Shown in pieces: positions 16,785 through 25,292 of a stretch of DNA of 64,000 nt. The position numbers were made by a program, and so were the translations under genes. The notes below the pieces were generated by a model. That model had not been told where the DNA came from. It saw nothing but the letters and a program-made list of their open reading frames with translations, and made no database searches. The stretch's first letter is position 1. Each line of letters begins with the position of its first letter. The stretch comes from Methylophilus sp. DW102 (GTDB taxonomy: Bacteria > Pseudomonadota > Gammaproteobacteria > Burkholderiales > Methylophilaceae): contig NZ_AP029023.1 of the NCBI RefSeq assembly GCF_037076555.1, positions 2,294,001 through 2,358,000 of the forward strand, in the 5' to 3' direction.

Positions 16785-17312
16785 ATGCATCTCAATAGGC
16801 ACATGACCTTGCTACTTATGCTGAGCCTGACTGCCTGCGCGACTAACCCCACAGGCCCCAGCAGCATGGCCCTGCCAGGCACCGGCAAAGACTTCAAAGC
16901 CTTCAGGGCAGATGACCTGTCTTGCCGGGATTTTGCGCTGACGCAAATTGGCGGCAAGACCGTTAACCAGCAATATAACGCCAGTCTCGCTACCACGACC
17001 GCTGTAGGTACTGCCATAGGCGCAGCCATTGGCGCTGCAACTGGTGGCGGCGAAGGCGCAGCCATTGGTGCTGGCATGGGTGCGCTGTCTGGTGGAGCCA
17101 TCGGCGCCAATACAGCAACCGTCAGTGGCATGAACGCCCAAGACAAATACGATAATGCCTACTATCAATGCATGTATGCGGCTGGGCATAAAATTCCGGT
17201 GCCTGCCAGCATGGCAAGGACCTATTCACAAGACAGCCAGCGCGCCTCATCAGCAAGTGTTCCAACCTATTATCCACCGCCCCCACCTCCCCCTCCGGGT
17301 TATCAACGCTAG
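16785..17312 (+). CDS. Glycine-zipper (YMGG-like) lipoprotein
   Basis: A 175-residue lipoprotein; AGGAG precedes the ATG and the lipobox is LTAC. A glycine zipper covers about residues 72-108, with repeated AIGAAIGAATGGGEGAAIGAG and GALSGGAIGAN. After it come a DKYDNAYYQCMYAAGH segment and a polyproline tail. Glycine-zipper lipoproteins insert in or against membranes and are common in envelope stress settings, but no single activity is established. It is paired with the Pro/Tyr-rich exported protein upstream. Confidence 0.78.
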   Translation: MHLNRHMTLLLMLSLTACATNPTGPSSMALPGTGKDFKAFRADDLSCRDFALTQIGGKTVNQQYNASLATTTAVGTAIGAAIGAATGGGEGAAIGAGMGALSGGAIGANTATVSGMNAQDKYDNAYYQCMYAAGHKIPVPASMARTYSQDSQRASSASVPTYYPPPPPPPPGYQR

Positions 17313-17320
17313 TCCAGCCA

Positions 17321-17343
17321 TCAGGCAGTGGCGTGCTGCCTGA
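17321..17343 (+). terminator. Hairpin after the lipoprotein gene
   Basis: TCAGGCAG and CTGCCTGA form a perfect 8-bp stem over a 7-base loop, nine bases after the stop. There is no T run, so termination strength is uncertain. Confidence 0.45.
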
Positions 17344-17396
17344 CACGCCTCATTCCCTTGCCAGACCGAGCCCGAGAGAGGCAGGCCGAAAGCGCC

Positions 17397-17430
17397 TTTG
17401 TATTAGCACTGAAAACAGTGCTAATACAAA
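17397..17430. promoter_or_regulatory. 15-bp perfect inverted repeat with AAAA centre
   Basis: TTTGTATTAGCACTG-AAAA-CAGTGCTAATACAAA is exact over both 15-base arms. It lies 46 bases before the DUF6279 gene. It could be an operator or, with its A/T-ended arms, a bidirectional terminator for the genes on its left. Confidence 0.6.
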
Positions 17431-17475
17431 TAGCCAGTATCGCAAACTTAGTCCGGCAATCCTGGTCGTAGAAAC

Positions 17476-18333
17476 ATGCGAATCATCAAAAAAATTTTAA
17501 TCCTCACCCTCGCTCTTTCACTCATGAGTTGTAGCCTGGTCAAGACCGCCTACAACAACGCACCTGCACTGATCGCATGGCGGCTGGATGATTATTTTGA
17601 TTTTAGTGCAGCGCAAAAAGCCAAACTCAAACCCGCCCTGCGGGACTTGCATGCCTGGCATCGTAAAAATGAGTTACCGCGGTATGTGTCTTTGCTGGAT
17701 GAAATACATGATGACCTCAGCCATGATGTGAGCGCACAAACGGCCTGCCAGCGCATTGAATCCATCAAATCCAATGTGCAGATACTTCAAACAAAAGTCA
17801 TCCCTATCATCGTCGAAGTCGCCGACACGCTGAGTGAAAAACAACTACAGCATTTCGAGAAAAAACTGGAAAAACGTAACCAGGAATGGAAAGAGGAATG
17901 GTGGCAGGAAACGTTAGAAGAACAGCGAGAAGTGAGGTTAGAGAAATCCACAGATTTTGCTGAAAAAGTGTATGGCGACTTGAACGAAAAACAAATAACC
18001 CTATTAAAACAAGCCATTGCCAAGAGTGACATTGATCCGGCTATCATCTATGCCGAAATTTTGCGGCGCGACGAAGATGCGTTGACTATCCTCAAGGCAT
18101 TAAGAAATCCCGCCTCGTCAAACGAAGAAAAATCGCAAATGGTCCGCGCAGGCTTTGAACGTATGCAAAACAGCCCGAATCCAGCTTACCAAACTCATAT
18201 TGATAAAGTCACGCAGCAAACCTGTGAAACCATTGCGAGCCTTCATGCCAGTACAACCGCTAAACAACGCCATCATGCGCAGCAATGGGTGGAGGATTAC
18301 AAGATGCAATTTACACAGTTGCAAAACCACTGA
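17476..18333 (+). CDS. DUF6279 family lipoprotein
   Basis: A 285-residue lipoprotein with lipobox LMSC near residue 19, followed by SLVKTAYNNAPALIAWRLDDYFDFSAAQKAKL, the recognisable opening of the DUF6279 family. The rest is almost wholly helical and highly charged (FEKKLEKRNQEWKEEWWQETLEEQREVRLEKS), suggesting a long coiled or helical-bundle periplasmic protein. No function is known. It converges with the first TonB-dependent receptor and leaves a gap of about 100 bases without a clear terminator. Confidence 0.82.
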   Translation: MRIIKKILILTLALSLMSCSLVKTAYNNAPALIAWRLDDYFDFSAAQKAKLKPALRDLHAWHRKNELPRYVSLLDEIHDDLSHDVSAQTACQRIESIKSNVQILQTKVIPIIVEVADTLSEKQLQHFEKKLEKRNQEWKEEWWQETLEEQREVRLEKSTDFAEKVYGDLNEKQITLLKQAIAKSDIDPAIIYAEILRRDEDALTILKALRNPASSNEEKSQMVRAGFERMQNSPNPAYQTHIDKVTQQTCETIASLHASTTAKQRHHAQQWVEDYKMQFTQLQNH

Positions 18334-18434
18334 TATGAGAGCGTTGGAGCTACCTATGTCACACTCACTTTAGTGGATTACCCTCCGAAACTGCGGATCA
18401 TAACTCTGCCACTCAAATACACTTGGTCGTAGAA

Positions 18435-21400
18435 TCAATCTGGCACAAAATGCCAATTCAAGCTGAACCAGATGCCCCTTGGCGCCCCTGGAGCGATGAA
18501 GTTTGTACTGAGCCAGTCACTTGAATTATGGTTATATCCACTAACACCTATATTGCCGTTAATACTCGGCGAAAACGGATTTATACCGAGTCGACCGGCA
18601 CTAAAATATTCTTTATCAAACAAATTGCTAACGATCATCGTGGCCGTCCACTCTTTGTTCAATTTGTAACTCGTCTGGAAGTTAAACGTGGCATAGCCAG
18701 GTATTTTTCCGGGATTATTGGTTGGCGGTCGTTGAACTTGAATAAAACCACCGCCAGGAACAGCTATATTTCTGATGCTGGAAACGCCCTTTTGATGATC
18801 GTTATTTTCATTGCCTCTTAAGTAACTCTCAGAATGAGCTACCGCAGTGAGTCCCACTGTCCATTTGTCTGTAAGGTCGTAGCTCACGTTGGCATTTAGA
18901 TTATGCAAAGAGACCCCCGGCATTTTGTCACCTGGTTCTACACGAATAACCCCTGAACCTAAACCATCTACAGTAGTTGCACTACTGTTATCCAGGCTAA
19001 ACATATTAAAACTATCCTCAAACGTGGCTTGGGTAAGGGAGTAATTCACCCCAAGCTTAGCCTTACCGATTGAGCCAGACAATCCACCCTCCAGCCCTCT
19101 CCGACGAGTGTTGCCAATGGTGTCAAAGAAGCCTTGCCCATTACCAACAGAGACAAAATAAATATCGTTTTTGAGATCGGTCTGGTAGGCGCCTAGATTC
19201 CACTGCCACTCCCCCCAGACATTGCCACGCATGCCAATGTCATAGGTTGTTGCACGTATTTGAGGCAGATAAGGGTCGCCCGACAAGGTTGTAGGTAAAC
19301 TACACTCGCGGTTTTCTAGTAGGCTCTTCGGTACGAAATTAGGATTGGCTGCCGTACCTGTATTCACTGGCGTTTTATCAAATGCGCAACCTAATTCAAT
19401 CACACTTGGTGTACGCGTACCTTGCGCCCAATTGGCATACATATTTAAATTAGGCTTTGCTTGCCATGACACGCCCAAAGATGGATTAAATGAGTAGTAA
19501 CTGAATTTCTCAGTTTCCGCTGGATCTAGTTGCCGGGATAAATCTGCTTTTTTGTATCCCTGAACATAATTTTGACATTCTGCATCTGTGGTACATGTAT
19601 CCCAAAAATCAGGCAGTCCTAGAACTTCCCCAATAGAGAAAGCACCTGTACCATACCTTGTGGCAATTGTATTTTTGACCTTTGTTTGATTGTAGCGACC
19701 CGCTGCACTGAAATGTAGAGTCTCTATTGGAGTCCATGTCTCACTAAAATAAATACTCTTTGTTGTACTCGTACCATCGAAATCATTATTGCTTATAGTT
19801 TCATCTGCTGCTGTAAACATGGGATGAATATCATCAGGTGCGAGATATGCATTACGGTTTGCATCCAGCAAACCTAACTGCTGCTTATTGTTGTAGCTCG
19901 CTTTGGCGGCATCAATTGAGGCGCCTATCATAAATTTGTGCTGTTCAAGATTCCAATTAAATTGAAACGAAGCTCCATCAATCACTTGCTCTATTCGGTT
20001 ATCAGTAAAAACTGCTGTAGGCGTGTAATAGCGCTTGCCCGTGTTAGGATCCACCTCATAGACAACTCCTCCTGTTCCACTATATGCGCCATCTAAAGTT
20101 GCAAGATTACCATTGGCATCGCGATACAAATATTGTCTGAAATTAGTCGTTGGATTACCTCCGCCATCGAGATCTTTTGTTGCTTGGCAAGCTGTATTAT
20201 TGATTGGAGCAAAAGGGATGAAATAATTTTTATGAATACTGGTGACATTTCCTGCAGCATCTTTAGTGGTCGTATAAAAATAGCTTCCAAAAGGTACATT
20301 GAAGTAGTCAGGCTCGCCATCCGGTATACCCAACATAAAAAGGCCTTGAGCCAAAGACGAAGTTGAATAGCTATAAGCGCCATTTAACTCAGAGGATATG
20401 GCGCCATTAGTTGGGGGCAACCTGCCATTTGCATCCGTTAAGAAGTTGTTCATTGGATTAGCAAAAGTATCAAAATAGGCTTTAAATGCTTTTTCAAACT
20501 CTGGGTCGAGCGAGCCATTAAATTGAACATTCAAATATTGACCTGACTGTTGAGCTGCGGCTAAATCATTAGCGTTCGTAATCCCACTGAATACAAAAGA
20601 ATCACTTAGGTATTCGTTGCCCGTGTCATCTGGAGGATTATCTATAGTAAGTAGAAAGTAATCTGGGATACCTTTACCATTTGTGCTTTTATACAAGCAA
20701 GTATATGGCTCGCCCTCAAGTGGAATTCTTCTTGCGTAACTCTTATCCAAATCCTCTAGCGCTCGGTCTGCCATATAAACATCAGCACCTTTCTGATGTC
20801 GGTCACTGTTTCTACGATAAACTTGACCAGTGATAGTGAAGTTGTCGCTGACAAAATAATTACCACTCAACTGAAACTGACCAAGCTTGTTTTTCGTTCT
20901 ATCAGGGGCAGTGAAAATACCGTTCCTATCACGCTCATACATTTCGCTTGGATAAAGCCCGTTTCCGACTAGGTTGGTTTGTACAATCAGAGAGCTTAGA
21001 TTCAGGTCAAGTTTGTCACCGCGATAACTCGCTTTGCTAAAAAGCTGGTTTACTTTACTAGGAGAGTTTTGACGCCAGCCATCTTCCAAAAAAAAGTTTC
21101 CGGCAGCAAAAAGACCTACTGTACCGTTATTCCAACCACCTTCTACTTGTAATTGCTTACGCCCAAAAGAGCCTGTCAACACTTCGGCATCAGCACCCAC
21201 ATTATTAAAGCCATCCTTGGTTTTCAAGGAGAAAGCACCTCCCAGAGTATTTAAACCAAATATAGGGTTAGATCCCGGAAAAACATCTACGCTTGCCAAG
21301 GCATTCATAGGAATCATGTCCCAGTTCACCACATCGCCAAACGGCTCATTGACTCGAATGCCATCAATAAACACACTCAGGCCTTGCGGCGTGCCAATCT

Positions 21401-22016
21401 GCGGACCTGCGGTAAAACCACGGTATTGCACATCCATCTGGAATGGGTTGCCTTGGTAGTCATTGACTGTGACTGATTGCAATTTGCGATTCATCAAGTC
21501 AGTCAGACTCAACGAATGAGCTTCTTTGATTTCTTTGGCAGAAATACTTTGTACGTTACCGGGGATTTCCTCTTTCGTCAGACCAAGGCCAGGCAATGGG
21601 CCTACTTCGTAAAAGCGTTTGGCACGGACCTCTACTTTATCGAGCTGCATTTCTTTAGCCTCAGCTTTAACCGCGCGTTGTATCACAATACTTTCGCCAT
21701 TGATTTTGCCTTGCAAGCCGCTGCCATCCAGCAGGCGTTTGATGGCTTCTTTGCGCGTCATGCGGCCTTTGATTGCAGGGGCTTTTTTATCGACGATGAG
21801 GGCGCTGTCTACCGTGAGCGAGAGGTTGGACTGTATGGCGAACTGTCGTAGCGAGGCCGCGAGCGGTTGTGCGGGCAAGTCGAGGTTGAGCGGCAAGGCA
21901 AAACTGTCATCTTGCTCGGCGGGCAGTTGGGTGTTAAGTTCTGCGCGGCTGGCAAAGGGTAACGCGGCCGCGATGAGCGCGGCGATAATGGCGGGTGTGA
22001 TTTTATGATTTTGCAT
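18435..22016 (-). CDS. TonB-dependent receptor A with STN signalling domain
   Basis: A 1193-residue outer-membrane receptor of the FecA signalling type. After a signal peptide (to about residue 25) comes an STN domain (residues 40-115, SFALPLNLDLPAQPLAASLRQF...) that would contact FecR A. Then follow a TonB-box-like VEVRA segment, the plug (residues 140-290) and the barrel, ending in a terminal NWHF-type strand. The barrel holds a roughly 170-residue insert between conserved Cys near 440 and 609, likely an extracellular loop. Plug and barrel match receptors B and C closely, but the insert does not. The ligand is unknown; siderophore-like chelates are usual for the family. It is the last gene of the fecI-fecR-receptor unit. 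Confidence 0.92.
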   Translation of the reverse strand: MQNHKITPAIIAALIAAALPFASRAELNTQLPAEQDDSFALPLNLDLPAQPLAASLRQFAIQSNLSLTVDSALIVDKKAPAIKGRMTRKEAIKRLLDGSGLQGKINGESIVIQRAVKAEAKEMQLDKVEVRAKRFYEVGPLPGLGLTKEEIPGNVQSISAKEIKEAHSLSLTDLMNRKLQSVTVNDYQGNPFQMDVQYRGFTAGPQIGTPQGLSVFIDGIRVNEPFGDVVNWDMIPMNALASVDVFPGSNPIFGLNTLGGAFSLKTKDGFNNVGADAEVLTGSFGRKQLQVEGGWNNGTVGLFAAGNFFLEDGWRQNSPSKVNQLFSKASYRGDKLDLNLSSLIVQTNLVGNGLYPSEMYERDRNGIFTAPDRTKNKLGQFQLSGNYFVSDNFTITGQVYRRNSDRHQKGADVYMADRALEDLDKSYARRIPLEGEPYTCLYKSTNGKGIPDYFLLTIDNPPDDTGNEYLSDSFVFSGITNANDLAAAQQSGQYLNVQFNGSLDPEFEKAFKAYFDTFANPMNNFLTDANGRLPPTNGAISSELNGAYSYSTSSLAQGLFMLGIPDGEPDYFNVPFGSYFYTTTKDAAGNVTSIHKNYFIPFAPINNTACQATKDLDGGGNPTTNFRQYLYRDANGNLATLDGAYSGTGGVVYEVDPNTGKRYYTPTAVFTDNRIEQVIDGASFQFNWNLEQHKFMIGASIDAAKASYNNKQQLGLLDANRNAYLAPDDIHPMFTAADETISNNDFDGTSTTKSIYFSETWTPIETLHFSAAGRYNQTKVKNTIATRYGTGAFSIGEVLGLPDFWDTCTTDAECQNYVQGYKKADLSRQLDPAETEKFSYYSFNPSLGVSWQAKPNLNMYANWAQGTRTPSVIELGCAFDKTPVNTGTAANPNFVPKSLLENRECSLPTTLSGDPYLPQIRATTYDIGMRGNVWGEWQWNLGAYQTDLKNDIYFVSVGNGQGFFDTIGNTRRRGLEGGLSGSIGKAKLGVNYSLTQATFEDSFNMFSLDNSSATTVDGLGSGVIRVEPGDKMPGVSLHNLNANVSYDLTDKWTVGLTAVAHSESYLRGNENNDHQKGVSSIRNIAVPGGGFIQVQRPPTNNPGKIPGYATFNFQTSYKLNKEWTATMIVSNLFDKEYFSAGRLGINPFSPSINGNIGVSGYNHNSSDWLSTNFIAPGAPRGIWFSLNWHFVPD

Positions 22017-22024
22017 AGTGCATC

Positions 22025-22060
22025 CGTCAGTTACAGAGGTTGATAGAGAGGTAACTGACG
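22025..22060 (-). promoter_or_regulatory. Inverted repeat in the receptor A leader
   Basis: CGTCAGTTAC and GTAACTGACG are perfect 10-base arms separated by 16 bases, directly before the receptor A start. A second small hairpin (CAGGCA/TGCCTG, 22063-22077) adjoins it and holds a variant of the motif seen upstream of exbB and receptor C. An RNA structure controlling receptor level is possible. Confidence 0.45.
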
Positions 22061-22106
22061 AGCAGGCAAAATGCCTGATATGCGGGATTAAAAATACTTG
22101 TAAAGA

Positions 22107-23087
22107 TTATTTAGGGGCGATGACCAGGGCATCCTCTTTGGGTTTGACGGTGACGGGCACCGATTGCGGCAAGGTGCTGATAAAACGCTCCAGCTCACTA
22201 ATTTTGAGCACGGCATTCACTTTGGGCGTCTCTGCTGCAAAGGCCGCATGCACGGGCGGGTTGCGGTAGCGTGATAGCGTATCGGCGACTTCAAACATAT
22301 CGGCACGGTCAAACACGATGCGGCCACTGATAAAGCTAAAGCTGTCTGCCGCCTGGCGATTGACTTTGTGCGGGGTGCTATTTGGCTCAATCTCGGCCAC
22401 TTCACCGTTGTGCAGAATCAAGGTGGGGGCGCTGCCATCACTACGCCCGACTTGCACGCGGCCATGATCCACACTGATGCGCACTTTTTTGCTGAGCTGA
22501 TTGACGGAAAAGCGTGTGCCTAATACGGTGACTTTAGCTTGCGGGGTTTCGACCACGAATGGACGTTGAGCGTCTTTGGTCACCTCGAAGATGGCTTCAC
22601 CACGGCTGAGTTTGATCAGGCGCTGATGGCGATAGTAGACAATTTCCATGGTCGTGTTGGCATTCGCGGTGATCACCGAGCCGTCCGCCAGGGTTTGTTT
22701 GGAGAGCTGTGCCACACTGGTAGTGTGCACCTGCGTCGACAAAGGCAGTGCTTGCCACTGCACATATTGGCTGCGACCGAAAAAGCCCAAGCCTACGCAT
22801 AGCAGCATGACTGCCAGGCCTGAACCCAGCTTGCTGAGTTTTTTGCGGCGCGCGCTTTGTTCAAAGTATTGCTTTTGCGACATGGCACTAGAAAGCGCCT
22901 TGAGCCGCTCGGTCGAGCTAAAGTCTTCCATGGTGGATTCCACCATCTGGTAAGCGGCCTGATGCCTGCGGTCCGTCATCAACCACACTTCAAATGTCGT
23001 GCGCTCAGGCGCATCTGGGGCAGCCTCTCGCATGCGCATATACCAGCGCACGGCAGCCTGTCTGATCGCCTCGTCGTGCTTGTGCAT
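22107..23087 (-). CDS. FecR family transmembrane regulator A
   Basis: A 326-residue anti-sigma/regulator protein. The N-terminal DUF4880 domain (residues 5-50, RQAAVRWYMRMREA...FEVWLMTDRRHQAAY) faces the cytoplasm and the ECF sigma factor. One membrane segment (about 87-105) and a periplasmic FecR domain (LSRGEAIFEVTKDAQRPFVVET...VLGTRFSVN) follow, with a C-terminal STN-like part. It relays ligand binding from receptor A to the sigma factor. Its ATG overlaps the sigma gene stop as TGATG. Confidence 0.92.
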   Translation of the reverse strand: MHKHDEAIRQAAVRWYMRMREAAPDAPERTTFEVWLMTDRRHQAAYQMVESTMEDFSSTERLKALSSAMSQKQYFEQSARRKKLSKLGSGLAVMLLCVGLGFFGRSQYVQWQALPLSTQVHTTSVAQLSKQTLADGSVITANANTTMEIVYYRHQRLIKLSRGEAIFEVTKDAQRPFVVETPQAKVTVLGTRFSVNQLSKKVRISVDHGRVQVGRSDGSAPTLILHNGEVAEIEPNSTPHKVNRQAADSFSFISGRIVFDRADMFEVADTLSRYRNPPVHAAFAAETPKVNAVLKISELERFISTLPQSVPVTVKPKEDALVIAPK

Positions 23088-23608
23088 CACATTTCAACCA
23101 ACATGAGCTCACGCGCACTGGTGAGGTCCATAATCGCACGCATCACATGGCGCTCGACCATGTTTTTGCTGATGCCAAGATTGGCAGCAATTTCAGGTTG
23201 GGTATACCCTTCAACGCGATACATCCAAAACACCTGGCGGCAGCGCGGTGGCAACTGCTCAAGAATCTGCTGAATCATCTCCAGCCGCTGTTTGATGTCG
23301 TTGAGATGTTCCACCGACAAGGCTGGCGCTTCCAGCCACTCGCGGTTAAGCCCCACCTCGGCTTCAAGCGAAATAAAACGCTGCTGGTGGTGATAGCTAT
23401 CCACGATGAGGTTTTTGGCGATGCTACGCATGTAAGCATGCGGCTCTTGGTCTTTGTTGAGGCTGGTGGAGACGGTATAGCGGATAAATGCATCGTGCAG
23501 AATATCTTTAGCCACATGCGGGCAAGCCACCTTAAAGCGGATATAACCGAGCAAGTCGGTATACGCCCACTGCAGATTAATGCCACACCAATGCATTGTT
23601 TTTTCCAT
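23087..23608 (-). CDS. FecI-type ECF sigma factor A
   Basis: A 173-residue extracytoplasmic-function sigma factor. Region 2 includes AKDILHDAFIRY...AYMRSIAKNLIVDSYHHQQR; region 4 includes LPPRCRQVFWMYRVEGYTQPEIAANLGISKNMVERHVMRAI. The start at 23608 (MEKTMHWCGI) was chosen because it aligns with the start of sigma factor C (MSETLAWCGI); the longer frame to 23635 has no ribosome site. It should direct transcription of receptor A and perhaps related promoters. No Fur-type box was seen upstream. Confidence 0.9.
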   Translation of the reverse strand: MEKTMHWCGINLQWAYTDLLGYIRFKVACPHVAKDILHDAFIRYTVSTSLNKDQEPHAYMRSIAKNLIVDSYHHQQRFISLEAEVGLNREWLEAPALSVEHLNDIKQRLEMIQQILEQLPPRCRQVFWMYRVEGYTQPEIAANLGISKNMVERHVMRAIMDLTSARELMLVEM

Positions 23609-23730
23609 GCAAAGATTTCGCAAAATTTGTGCCATGCTATTTGAGCGGTAAAAATGGCCGATTCGGGCCTAATCTCACAAAATAGAGTGATTTCAGCCAC
23701 CACTTTGGCTATAAACAACCAAACAATGTC

Positions 23731-24327
23731 TTACGCGCTACGTTTGTTTAAACGCATTCCACCGATCAATAACAAGCCACAAGCAAACAACCATGAGGCA
23801 GGTGGGGCGGGCACTGCAGCCACACTATCAGGCGTATAAATGACCCAATCGATGGTGAATGAAACATAGTCATCTTTAGAAATATAGCCTTTGAGTGTGC
23901 CTGTCTCACCATAAAGCACCTCATATGAGCCATCCGGCAAGTCTTTCAGGTCCTGCAAGTTGAAAGTACCTATGATGGGTAAAGGATCCGCGTACGGGTC
24001 AACGGGGACCATGGGATCATATAAATTCAGACTAAAGTCAAAAGTCCCGGAGATGGTCGGATGCCCGCCACTTCTGGTGTAGCTGCCAAACACGATATAA
24101 AAAGCATTTTCGGGATCAGACACCAGCTTTATTGCCTCATAGTTAAGCGAGAGTGTATGTCCTGCATTGCTAAAACTCGTGGCATCGACGTAGTAATCCG
24201 CATCCACCATGTTATTCATAGCCAAATAACCAGCATAACTTTGCTGGTAGGTTTCAACCTTTGCCTGTGCTTGCAGACTCCCAAGCAATGTACACAGTAA
24301 TAATCCCTGTTTGATGATTTTTATCAT
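23731..24327 (-). CDS. PEP-CTERM sorting domain protein 1
   Basis: A 198-residue exported protein. The signal peptide is MIKIIKQGLLLCTLLGSLQAQA. The C-terminus is a PEP-CTERM-type sorting signal: VPAPPASWLFACGLLLIGG followed by a basic end (RLNKR), read by an exosortase. The first motif residue pattern is VPAP instead of VPEP, so it is a variant. The mature domain (about 140 residues) is strand-rich with no known enzymatic motif. It is paralogous in layout to the next gene upstream (KVETYQQSY versus KLQTFEEVF after the signal). No exosortase gene is in the window. Confidence 0.8.
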   Translation of the reverse strand: MIKIIKQGLLLCTLLGSLQAQAKVETYQQSYAGYLAMNNMVDADYYVDATSFSNAGHTLSLNYEAIKLVSDPENAFYIVFGSYTRSGGHPTISGTFDFSLNLYDPMVPVDPYADPLPIIGTFNLQDLKDLPDGSYEVLYGETGTLKGYISKDDYVSFTIDWVIYTPDSVAAVPAPPASWLFACGLLLIGGMRLNKRSA

Positions 24328-24336
24328 ATTGAATCC

Positions 24337-25080
24337 TTATTTGATTATTGTTTTAGCCCGCTTAAAACACAGCGTGACTAGGCCGAGAGAAAACAACCAA
24401 GCCATCTCTGGTTCTGGTATTGGAGGAAAAGGCTCAGGCGTACGAATCTGCCAGTGAATGTTTAAAGTCACATCGCCTTGGTCTGTGATGCCTCCTCCAC
24501 CTTTACCATATACCCCGGCATCTCCAAATGCCCATGCATATTTGTAAGCGCCCGCGTTGGGTAATACTGAATCCCGGTCCTGATCAAAAAAACCTGAGAG
24601 TGATATTCCCTGATCATTTGAAGATAAATAATCGTTCATGGATACATAAAAAAAGAAATTGCCAGAAAACGCACCCAGCGCATCTGTCCTGGTAAACGTC
24701 CCACTACTAATAGAACTGAAAGGGTCGTCTGACACCACCTGATAGTACAAAGTCAATGTCGCATCCTTGCTCAACAGCGTAGCCACCTCGTCATAAAAAC
24801 CAAACTCCGAGCTTTTAACCGAAGGCAAAGTCCCCTTAAAAACCTCTTCAAATGTTTGTAGCTTGGCTTGGGCATGCGGGCTGATCAAAAGCACCATCAC
24901 TAGCAACATTGTTTTAAGGATGCACGGAATCAGTCGTTGATCGAGATGAAGTGCAAGGCGCACGGAACTTAGAAACCGAGATAGTATGCGGTATACAGCG
25001 AGGTTGCGAGTACCGCGCAACGAAGCAATTCGCTCGCGCAGACATTTATTCGGCGAATCCTTAATGGTGTTTGATATCAC
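24337..25080 (-). CDS. PEP-CTERM sorting domain protein 2
   Basis: An exported protein ending in IPEPEMAWLFSLGLVTLCFKRAK, a clear PEP-CTERM signal (Pro-Glu-Pro, hydrophobic helix, basic tail). The 247-residue frame starts at GTG 25080 behind GGGAG. Its first 57 residues are Arg-rich (RERIASLRGTRNLAVYRILS) and unlike any signal peptide. The signal core (MLLVMVLLISPHAQA) begins at ATG 24909, which has no good ribosome site. Either the leader is unusual or a short intergenic repeat was inserted after the original start. The mature domain resembles its neighbour PEP-CTERM protein 1, and the function is unknown. Confidence 0.72.
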   Translation of the reverse strand: MISNTIKDSPNKCLRERIASLRGTRNLAVYRILSRFLSSVRLALHLDQRLIPCILKTMLLVMVLLISPHAQAKLQTFEEVFKGTLPSVKSSEFGFYDEVATLLSKDATLTLYYQVVSDDPFSSISSGTFTRTDALGAFSGNFFFYVSMNDYLSSNDQGISLSGFFDQDRDSVLPNAGAYKYAWAFGDAGVYGKGGGGITDQGDVTLNIHWQIRTPEPFPPIPEPEMAWLFSLGLVTLCFKRAKTIIK

Positions 25081-25170
25081 TATGCTTCTCCCAAAGCTTA
25101 TGTTTATTTGATTAAACGGTCACCAGCGCTACCACGATTGATCACCACTGACGCCGCTCAATATTCACTT

Positions 25171-25216
25171 AAAAAAAGACCCTGTACCCACCGGAGGAAA
25201 GTGGCAGGTACAGGGG
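25171..25216 (-). terminator. Terminator of the exbB-exbD-tonB operon
   Basis: CCCTGTACC (25180-25188) pairs with GGTACAGGG (25207-25215). On the minus strand the stem is followed by a run of seven T (the A run at 25171-25177). Confidence 0.85.
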
Positions 25217-25292
25217 TTGGAGAGCAGACATACCTGTTAGCGAAAGTGAGGGATAAACTTTCTGAGCATGCCTGACTTCATGAAACCGCGCG

